Shown: positions 1-6,484 of the stretch, in pieces
Layout: each line of letters starts with the position of its first letter
How positions within the stretch are numbered: the stretch's first letter is position 1
Program-made: the position numbers and the translations under genes
Assembly: GCF_004115155.1 (NCBI RefSeq)
Contig: NZ_RDSM01000001.1
Span: 1,798,001-1,862,000 of the forward strand
Origin: Granulicella sibirica
GTDB lineage: Bacteria; Acidobacteriota; Terriglobia; Terriglobales; Acidobacteriaceae
Length of the DNA stretch: 64,000 bases
Direction: 5' to 3'
The notes under the pieces: generated by a model
The model's input: only the letters and a program-made list of their open reading frames with translations
Databases searched by the model: none
Told to the model about the DNA's origin: nothing

Positions 1-807
1 AAGCACCATCAGCGCGTGAATGCATGGCTGTCGCTGCGCCAGTTGATGGTGAATACCGAGGCTCTTCGTCTCGGCATGCACGAGCTATCGCACGCGCTCG
101 ATACGCCAATCCACACGCACCTCGCGGAGGGAACATACGAGGTCGACTTCGCCATTCGTCAATGGAATATGCGGTCGGCGGAGTATATGGAGAAGATCGG
201 ATGCCTCGATCATTATGTGCACGGCGCACACTCCGTTCTTCTGAGCCTGAATGAACTTGATCTCTATGCCGAGCGCGATGTCTCGGCTTGTCATTGCGCC
301 CTGAATAACTACACCATGGGAAGACCAAGGCTGTTGGAGATGATGCGGCGCAACATCCGCGTGGGTCTCGGCACGGACGGTGCGGCTACTCGCGCAAGCC
401 TCGATATGTTCCAGGTAATGCATGGCGCGGTGCTTGGGCAGCAGGCTGTTAACGGCACGCCGTATCACGTCGATCCACCCATTACTCACGAGCAGATGTT
501 GAAGCAGGCGTTTCGTGGCGGTTCCCGCGCGGCGCGACTGGAGCGCTCGATCGGAAGCCTCGAGGCTGGCAAGAAAGCCGACGTAGTGCTTGTTCCCACC
601 GATGACTACGACCAATATCCGAACTATGATCCGGTCATCACGCTTGCCGAGAGCACCGTGGGACGCGATGTCCGCACGGTCATCATCGACGGGCGTGTCG
701 TCATGCAGGACCGCAGACTCCTGACCATCGACCTCGGACCCATGCGCGAGCGCGTTGCGCGGCAGTACAAGACCATCATGTCGCGGTTCGACCGCGCGAT
801 CGGATAG
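1..807 (+). CDS. Amidohydrolase (chlorohydrolase/deaminase type), 3' part only
   Basis: The reading frame is open from the first base, so the N-terminus lies outside the window. About 268 residues are visible. They show the second half of a metal-dependent amidohydrolase of the TRZ/ATZ and guanine/adenosine deaminase superfamily: HTHLAE (metal ligand and general acid-base region), a VHGAH segment, HCALNN where relatives have HCPxSN, and the GTDGA motif carrying the last metal-binding Asp. The C-terminus has the usual small beta domain with GSLEAGKKADVVL. It probably deaminates or dechlorinates a heterocyclic ring in the cytoplasm. The next gene starts 3 bases downstream, so it is co-transcribed with an ABC importer that may bring in its substrate (inference). 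The substrate cannot be read from this part. Confidence 0.85.
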   Translation, partial: KHHQRVNAWLSLRQLMVNTEALRLGMHELSHALDTPIHTHLAEGTYEVDFAIRQWNMRSAEYMEKIGCLDHYVHGAHSVLLSLNELDLYAERDVSACHCALNNYTMGRPRLLEMMRRNIRVGLGTDGAATRASLDMFQVMHGAVLGQQAVNGTPYHVDPPITHEQMLKQAFRGGSRAARLERSIGSLEAGKKADVVLVPTDDYDQYPNYDPVITLAESTVGRDVRTVIIDGRVVMQDRRLLTIDLGPMRERVARQYKTIMSRFDRAIG

Positions 808-810
808 CGC

Positions 811-1566
811 GTGGCCACGATTGCCCTCGAGGGCGTGAGCAAAGAGTTCCGGATCAGCCGCGACCGTCGTGTGCTTGCCCTGGAAGCCATGGACCTGCGC
901 ATCGCCGAGGGAGAGTTTGTCGCGCTGCTTGGGCCATCGGGATGCGGCAAGAGCACGATCCTTCACCTCGTTGCGGGCCTTGATGAGCCATCGACGGGCC
1001 GCGTGCTCGTTGACGGCGTGCCACCCCGTGAACTCCAGGCAAAGCAGGAACTCGGTATCGCCTTCCAGGAGCATGCTCTCCTGCCCTGGCGTACCGTAGA
1101 AGGAAATCTGGAGTTACCCTTCCAGATCGCCGGACGCCGGCCTGATCGCGAGCATATCGCGGGTCTCATCGATCTCGTCGGCCTCAAGGGATTTGAGAGT
1201 GCGCGTCCGAGTCAGCTTTCCGGCGGCATGCGGCAGCGTGCTTCGATCGCACGCGCTCTCTGCCTGAATCCGAAGCTCCTCCTGCTGGACGAGCCGTTTG
1301 GCGCTCTCGACGCGGTCACCCGCCGCTCCATGAACCTCGAACTCCAGCGCATCTGGCAACAGAAGCGCATCACGACAATCCTCGTAACCCACACCGTCGA
1401 GGAGGCTATCTTTCTTGCTGACCGGGTGCTCGTCATGAGCGGTCGTCCGGGACGCGTCGTACGCGAAGTGGAGGTCCCATTCGCCCGTCCACGCGTCGTG
1501 GAGACGATGCGACAGGAGGCCTTCCACCGTATGGTTGACGATCTAACCCAGAGCCTGGAGCCGTGA
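811..1566 (+). CDS. ABC transporter ATP-binding protein, NitT/TauT (SsuB/TauB) type
   Basis: A 251-residue nucleotide-binding subunit that powers import of a small organic solute. Visible motifs are Walker A GPSGCGKST, the signature LSGGMRQRASIARAL, Walker B LLLLDEPFGALD and the switch His in LVTHTVEEA. Length and motif wording match the nitrate/sulfonate/taurine ABC subfamily, which also carries pyrimidine precursors and other aromatics. The start is GTG, three bases after the amidohydrolase stop. The stop overlaps the start of the next permease gene (GTGA). No periplasmic binding protein is seen in the window; it may lie upstream of base 1. Confidence 0.92.
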   Translation: MATIALEGVSKEFRISRDRRVLALEAMDLRIAEGEFVALLGPSGCGKSTILHLVAGLDEPSTGRVLVDGVPPRELQAKQELGIAFQEHALLPWRTVEGNLELPFQIAGRRPDREHIAGLIDLVGLKGFESARPSQLSGGMRQRASIARALCLNPKLLLLDEPFGALDAVTRRSMNLELQRIWQQKRITTILVTHTVEEAIFLADRVLVMSGRPGRVVREVEVPFARPRVVETMRQEAFHRMVDDLTQSLEP

Positions 1567-2332
1567 TGGACGACACGACATCAAGTCGCGAAGACATCCG
1601 ACGCATACTCTACCAGGTGAGCGGCTTCGTGCTTCTTCTGCTGATCTGGCAGGCTGCCGGAAAGATGGGCGTGGCGGGCAAGACGCTTCCCGCGCTGACT
1701 GATGTCCTCGCAGTCTATGGAGCGAACGGACGTCGTGCGCTCCTTCTTCGCGCAACACTCGCCACAGCCTCTTCGGCTGGCATCGGACTCCTCGCGGGCA
1801 CATGTCTCGGAATCGTAGCGGCTTTGGTGACATATCTTACCCCCGCGCTGAGACCCGGCCTCGACCGTCTCGCAGTTGTAGTGAATGCCGTTCCCGCAAT
1901 CGCGCTTGGTCCGGTCCTCATCATCACGGCGGGCAGGCAAGCAACACCGGCTCTGCTCGCGGCAATCCCTGTCTTCTTCCTCATCTATGTCGCCGCGACC
2001 ACCGGCCTCGCTCCGCCGACCGACGCCTCGTTGAGTTCTTTCGCGCGAGCGGGGCGGGCAGGTGGAAGCGTCTCCTCTATCTCGACGCAGTCTCTGCCCT
2101 GCCCGCGCTTCTCAGTGGAATGAAGCTCGCGGTCACGACGGCGATGATCGGAGCCGTTGTCGGAGAGTGGTTCGGTGCGCCCACCGGCCTCGGCATCGTC
2201 ATCCTTAACACGATGCAGAACTTCCAGATACCGTTGATGTGGGCCGCTGTTCTGGTCGTTGCGGCGATCTCGCTCACCGGATACGGAGTCATCGGCCTCG
2301 TGGAGCAAGTCGTCGACCGGAGGCGCTCGTGA
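1563..2332 (+). pseudogene. ABC transporter permease, NitT/TauT type, with a -1 frameshift
   Basis: Two overlapping frames together give one normal permease of about 256 residues. The first frame (from GTG/ATG at 1563/1566) supplies the N-terminal membrane helices up to IYVAATTGL. The family sequence then continues with RSADRRLVEFFRASGAG in the frame one base back, followed by the remaining helices to the stop at 2330-2332. The switch falls at about 2007-2010, where one C appears to be missing from a CTC-CGC context. The second frame has no start of its own, so the gene yields a truncated protein unless the deletion is a sequencing error. It overlaps the ATPase gene upstream and the second permease downstream by four bases each, as in an intact operon. 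Confidence 0.8.
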
Positions 2333-3072
2333 TCGGCCGTCTCTTCAGGAAGTCGTGGGCTGTACTCCTGCTTCTCGCACTCTGGCAGGCATGGGTGATG
2401 ACGACGAACTACAACAGGATCGTTGTAGTCTCGCCATTCTCCGTGCTGCAGGATATAGCGCTGCACGCGCCCGTCTATCTCGGCCCGGCGCTGTGGACGC
2501 TCGGCTTTGCTGTTGGCGGTCTCGCGCTCGGCATGATCGCGGGCGTAGCCCTTGCGGTCGTGTGCTGGACATCGAAGCTGCTCACCGGTCTTCTGCAACC
2601 CGCCGCGCTTCTGCTTACCGCGACCCCGATCGTCTGCCTCATCCCGCTGCTCGCGAGGATCTTCGGCTACGAGAGCAGAACGGAACTCCTCACGGTGATG
2701 ATCATGACCTTCTTCCCGAGCTTCGTCTATGCGGGCTCCGGACTGAATCGTCTTCCGCGCCGGTCGCTCGAGTTCTTTCACACGCTGCAGGCATCACGCT
2801 TGAAGCGACTCACGCTGCTGGCTTTACCTGCCGCTATACCGGAGCTCGCCGTCGCCCTTCGCGTCGGCTCGGCCTACAGCATTCTCGTAACGGTCGTGGC
2901 CGAGTTCCTGATGCAGACAGGCGGCCTTGGCGCGATGTTCGCGGTCACGATGCAGATGTTTAATCTGCATCGTGCCATGGGTGCAAGCGTGATTGCGATG
3001 GTTCTTTCAACGGCTCTCTACGAAGCAAGCACCGCGCTCGAAGCAAAGGTCAAGATGCGCTTTGCCGAGTAG
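2329..3072 (+). CDS. ABC transporter permease, NitT/TauT type
   Basis: A 247-residue integral membrane subunit with about six helices. The cytoplasmic EAA-like loop is visible (FFHTLQASRLKRLTLLALPA), which docks on the ATPase. I chose the GTG at 2329 because it overlaps the previous stop (GTGA), a standard coupled arrangement; longer upstream extensions have no membrane-protein character. With the neighbouring, broken permease it would form a heterodimeric channel, so the whole transporter depends on whether the upstream frameshift is real. The gene ends one base before the convergent gene on the other strand. Confidence 0.88.
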   Translation: MIGRLFRKSWAVLLLLALWQAWVMTTNYNRIVVVSPFSVLQDIALHAPVYLGPALWTLGFAVGGLALGMIAGVALAVVCWTSKLLTGLLQPAALLLTATPIVCLIPLLARIFGYESRTELLTVMIMTFFPSFVYAGSGLNRLPRRSLEFFHTLQASRLKRLTLLALPAAIPELAVALRVGSAYSILVTVVAEFLMQTGGLGAMFAVTMQMFNLHRAMGASVIAMVLSTALYEASTALEAKVKMRFAE

Positions 3073-3073
3073 C

Positions 3074-3658
3074 TCACCATCTTTCATCAACCTTGGCACC
3101 GGCAAGCTTGCGAAGATAGTTACCCCACTTCGGATCGTAGCCCGGCATACGGTTCTCCAGCTTCGCTCCATCGTTCCACCAGTGGGCTACCGTCCGGCCC
3201 ATGCTCGATCCGCGCCGCGTATGCAGGTCGACCATGAAGTCTTCCACCTCTACCTTGCGCTCGCCGCGTTCGACCACCTCGCGCGTCCAACCCGAGAGCT
3301 CCATCGACATGTTGTCCTTCGGCGCCGTCGCAAGCAGGCGCACGGCGTGCGCGCAGTAGATCCAGCGATCGCCGGGATCGACCATGCGCCCAGCCTGCAG
3401 ATAGAGCGCGTTGATAATCGACGGAGCGGCCGGCATCCCGAGCCCGACATCTTCGGTCGCGATGATCTCAAGCCTCCGCCATAGCACCTCTTCCGCCTCC
3501 GCTCCCGAGGCAAAGAACTCATAGGCTGCAATAGCAGCCTCTTCCACGCGCCCGCGGCGAATGCTCTTCTGGAGCACCGAGCGGAGTTCGTCGATGGGGA
3601 AGCCGTGAATGCTTGTTGTGCGACTCCAAACGTCTTTGCTTTGATAGTTCTCTGACAT
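3074..3658 (-). CDS. Stand-alone RarA/MgsA C-terminal-like domain protein
   Basis: A 194-residue protein that resembles the C-terminal half of the replication-associated AAA+ ATPase RarA (MgsA): a helical repeat with AAIAAYEFFASG, the conserved LWRRLEIIATEDVGL segment and the later VRLLATAPKDN. The Walker A/B region of full RarA is absent, so this is only the tetramerisation/C-terminal domain. In RarA that region contributes to oligomer assembly and interaction with single-stranded-DNA-binding protein; what it does alone is unknown. The gene is single, convergent with the ABC operon and divergent from the gasdermin-like gene. I am sure of the resemblance, not of the function. Confidence 0.65.
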   Translation of the reverse strand: MSENYQSKDVWSRTTSIHGFPIDELRSVLQKSIRRGRVEEAAIAAYEFFASGAEAEEVLWRRLEIIATEDVGLGMPAAPSIINALYLQAGRMVDPGDRWIYCAHAVRLLATAPKDNMSMELSGWTREVVERGERKVEVEDFMVDLHTRRGSSMGRTVAHWWNDGAKLENRMPGYDPKWGNYLRKLAGAKVDERW

Positions 3659-3686
3659 CTTCGTTCCCTTGTCCGCTGGATTGGTT

Positions 3687-3700
3687 TGGGCCTCGGCCCA
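3687..3700. other. Perfect hairpin in the intergenic region upstream of the gasdermin-like gene
   Basis: TGGGCC-tc-GGCCCA is a 6-bp perfect inverted repeat with a 2-base loop between the divergent RarA-like gene and the gasdermin-like gene. It could be an operator or a transcript hairpin. Nothing in the sequence decides which. Confidence 0.3.
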
Positions 3701-3812
3701 TCCCTTGCATCATAGCGGCATCGTCTGCCGAGACTGATTTAACTGAGTATTCCGGTGCGCCGATTTGGTGTACGCTTTGCGAGCAGCCCATCTCGCTCTC
3801 AAGGCCGGATCG

Positions 3813-4607
3813 ATGAAGAAGACGGACCCGAGCATCACATATCTCAACAGCTACGGATATAACGTCGTCAAAATGCCGCGTGCGGGGATCGAGGTGATGG
3901 ACCTGGTCGGACGGGACGAAACGACCCAGATCATCGGGCCCATCAGCGCCATCTGGACGAGCACTGAGCCTGCACCCGTGCCTTCACCTCCACGCGCTAT
4001 GCCGAATGTGAACGGCCAGAAGACCGACTCGCTCGACCTCTCGCTCGGACTCGATGTGCTCGCCGGAGCCCTGCAGGCGCTCGGCGCTTCCGCCCCATCG
4101 CTCAAGCTCGCCTTCCATAGCGCGCGCAGCGTCCAGTTCGCCTATACCGGTGTGACGCTCACGACAATCCAGACGGTCGAGGCCGGGAACTACCTCACCG
4201 AAGGAACGCTCAAGACGGATAACCCGGTCGTAAGAAATTACTTCTTCAATCCGGATTCCCACGCCTACCTGATCACGTCAGTCCTCAAGTCCGCGTCCAT
4301 TTCGGTTTCGGCGACGGATGCCAACGGAACCGACGTCGGAATCGACGTACCCGCGATCCAGGGAGCAGTCGGGGCCACAATCAAGGTCGCGCCAACCAAC
4401 TCTTCGAACTCCACGCTTACCTTCACCGGTCCCGACGCGGTCACCTTCGGCTTCGTCGTGCAGGAGATCACCCGCGACGGCGACCAGTGGAATCTCCACG
4501 GCGTGAATCCATCGGGAAAGATCGCCTTCGCCGTCGGCCCCAATGCTCCCGCCGACGCCCCGAAGCCGATCATCTTTTCGTCACCGGAGTGTCGCATCGA
4601 TATCTAA
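3813..4607 (+). CDS. Bacterial gasdermin-like pore-forming protein
   Basis: 264 residues, the usual bacterial gasdermin length. The N-terminus (about residues 9-25) has the YLNSYGYNVVKMPRAGIE pattern typical of these proteins. The core follows their order: LDLSLGLDVLAGALQALG (74-91), LAFHSARSVQFAY (99-111), AYLITSVLKSASISV (151-165), GIDVPAIQGAVGATIKV (176-192) and TFGFVVQEI (211-219). Known bacterial gasdermins are autoinhibited by a short C-terminal peptide. After a partner protease removes it, they assemble into large inner-membrane pores and kill the infected cell. Here the tail after about residue 235 is the candidate inhibitory peptide. The caspase-like gene starts 30 bases downstream, as in characterised pairs. 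The start at 3813 is chosen over an upstream GTG because of an AAGG ribosome site. Odd: no N-terminal Cys for acylation; the only Cys is residue 260. The assignment is from pattern memory. Confidence 0.82.
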   Translation: MKKTDPSITYLNSYGYNVVKMPRAGIEVMDLVGRDETTQIIGPISAIWTSTEPAPVPSPPRAMPNVNGQKTDSLDLSLGLDVLAGALQALGASAPSLKLAFHSARSVQFAYTGVTLTTIQTVEAGNYLTEGTLKTDNPVVRNYFFNPDSHAYLITSVLKSASISVSATDANGTDVGIDVPAIQGAVGATIKVAPTNSSNSTLTFTGPDAVTFGFVVQEITRDGDQWNLHGVNPSGKIAFAVGPNAPADAPKPIIFSSPECRIDI

Positions 4608-4637
4608 CGTATCCCGGGCCCAGCAAAGGATTGCCTT

Positions 4638-6062
4638 ATGACCTCCAATGCGTTCCCTATGCCTCTCTGCGTTCGCGCCGCCACCTCCCGGGTACGTCCG
4701 CCGCTCACAGATGCGGACGTTCCCCACCTGCCACCCGATCTGCCCAACGCGGACAAGCGCAAGAAATCCGGCAAGATCCTTGGTACCGACTCCAGCGTTC
4801 CGAATCCGCAGGACCTGACCATGGCTGGGTGGGGCATCATCTTCGCCACCAACCCACAGGCCGAACTCATCAAGGCGCAGCTCCAACCGCTGATCGATCT
4901 TCGCCGATCGCAGGTGCAGTCGGCCGATCTCTTCCGGATCTTCGAAGGCCCTCAGAACGGCGTCACGCCGAACCTCACCGCGGAGGCCTGGGCCTATAGC
5001 CGAGGGGTCACACTGAACGCACCCGTCCACCCCAGGGGCAAGGTGCCGTACTACCTTCTTCTCGTCGGCTCCCCGCAGGACATCTCCTTCGAGTTCCAGA
5101 ACAAGCTCAAGATGCAATGGGCGGTCGGCCGTCTGTACTTCAACGATATCGCCGACTACGGCCGCTACGCCGCCAGCATCGTCCAGTACGAATCTGAGTC
5201 CTTCACCCCCGCGCAGGCAAAGAAGGCGGCATGCTGGATGACCCGCAATCCGAAGGACCAGCCCACCGACCTTCTCTCGAGCACACTCAAGCAAGCCTTC
5301 GACAATCCAGATCCAGGCGAAGCTCTCGGCGCTTCCCGTTCCTTCCCTGTCGACTACTACGTATCGGCCCAGGCCACCAAGCCACAGCTTCAGAAACTGC
5401 TCTCCGGCGGTCCGCAGAGCCCCGCCATCCTCTTCACCGGATCGCACGGCGCCGACTACTGGGGAGCGGTCCCGGAAATCCAGCGCAGGATGCAAGGGTC
5501 CCTCATCACGCAGGAGTGGTCAGACGGCGCTGCCCTCGACTCTTCTAACTCCTTCTCGGCCGATGACGTCCCGGCAACCGCGAACCTCCAGGGAGCGATG
5601 GTCTTCCTCTTCGCCTGTTATAGCGGAGGATGTCCCGCCTTCGATAGCTACACCCGCAACGAAGACGGTTCGCTCGTTCGCATCGCCGACGAGGACATGA
5701 TCTCGCGGCTACCGCAGACGCTTCTTGCCAAAGGAGCCCTCGCCGTTCTAGGGCACGTCGACATCGCGCACTGCGACTCGTTCCTCACCACCGATGACAC
5801 CCCACAAACGCAGGTCATCGCTTCCCCTCTCGAATACCTGATGGACGGCATGAGAGTCGGCCGCGCCGCGGACTCCCTTACGAGCGTCTGGACATCCTTA
5901 AGCGCATCCGCCGGGTCGGCGAAGCCCCCCACCGGAACGACTGCAGCCGCTGCCCAGAAACGTGCTGCGTATGCCCGCCTCGTCGTCTCCCGCGACGATC
6001 TGAAAAACTTCATCCTCTTGGGCGACCCTGCGGCGCGCCTCAAGGTAGAGAAGTTCGCCTGA
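4638..6062 (+). CDS. Caspase-like (clan CD) cysteine protease, likely gasdermin activator
   Basis: 474 residues with no signal peptide. The catalytic domain (about 230-400) carries the clan CD dyad: a hydrophobic strand followed by TGSHG (His270), then MVFLFACYSGGC (Cys327). This strand-HG ... strand-AC layout is shared by caspases, gingipains (C25) and CHAT proteases; the wording here is nearest to C25/CHAT-like relatives. The N-terminal 200 residues contain an alpha/beta region (PYYLLLVGSPQDISFEF, WAVGRLYF) that may sense or scaffold. An AAAGGA site lies 7 bases before the ATG. Downstream of the gasdermin-like gene in the same direction, it is the obvious candidate to cut that protein. The cut site and activating signal are unknown. 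Confidence 0.82.
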   Translation: MTSNAFPMPLCVRAATSRVRPPLTDADVPHLPPDLPNADKRKKSGKILGTDSSVPNPQDLTMAGWGIIFATNPQAELIKAQLQPLIDLRRSQVQSADLFRIFEGPQNGVTPNLTAEAWAYSRGVTLNAPVHPRGKVPYYLLLVGSPQDISFEFQNKLKMQWAVGRLYFNDIADYGRYAASIVQYESESFTPAQAKKAACWMTRNPKDQPTDLLSSTLKQAFDNPDPGEALGASRSFPVDYYVSAQATKPQLQKLLSGGPQSPAILFTGSHGADYWGAVPEIQRRMQGSLITQEWSDGAALDSSNSFSADDVPATANLQGAMVFLFACYSGGCPAFDSYTRNEDGSLVRIADEDMISRLPQTLLAKGALAVLGHVDIAHCDSFLTTDDTPQTQVIASPLEYLMDGMRVGRAADSLTSVWTSLSASAGSAKPPTGTTAAAAQKRAAYARLVVSRDDLKNFILLGDPAARLKVEKFA

Positions 6063-6073
6063 GCAAATCTGCC

Positions 6074-6472
6074 TTAGGGTTTGACGGTCTTTGCGTTGTT
6101 TCCCCTGCTTCCGCCGAATGGTATTGGAAGCCCGGCGTCTCCAGAGCTCAACATCCGGGTGATTTCGAGATAGGAAGAAGCCGGCGCCGTGAAATGCGGC
6201 TTGCCCTCATTCTCTCCACTAACCAGGATCTGATACATACCCTCTTCCGACGACGTAAAGGTGTATGTCACCTCGGTGGTGCCGCTCAGCACAAAGGTGC
6301 TCTCCGGTGCGGGGGAGAGTATCTTGGCCAGGTCGGCCGAAAAGTAGAGGACAGCCGTGCCGTCACCCTCGATCGCAAGATGAATCCCATCTCCGCTCAC
6401 CACGTGAACGGACGAGACACTTGGGGTTGGAACTACTTCATCAGTGGCGAAGAGGATCGTCGTCGTAGCCAT
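6074..6472 (-). CDS. Hypothetical small beta-rich protein next to a Ser/Thr kinase
   Basis: 132 residues that I do not recognise. The sequence alternates polar and beta-branched residues (HVVSGDGIHLAIEGDG, FVLSGTTEVTYTFTSSEEG), suggesting a soluble beta-sandwich, with a flexible Gly/Asn-rich tail. It has no Cys, no signal peptide and no membrane segment. It starts 12 bases after the kinase stop and is probably translated from the same message. It ends 11 bases from the convergent protease gene. A role as kinase substrate or as part of the gasdermin system is only inference. Confidence 0.6.
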   Translation of the reverse strand: MATTTILFATDEVVPTPSVSSVHVVSGDGIHLAIEGDGTAVLYFSADLAKILSPAPESTFVLSGTTEVTYTFTSSEEGMYQILVSGENEGKPHFTAPASSYLEITRMLSSGDAGLPIPFGGSRGNNAKTVKP

Positions 6473-6484
6473 GGTGTGACGACG

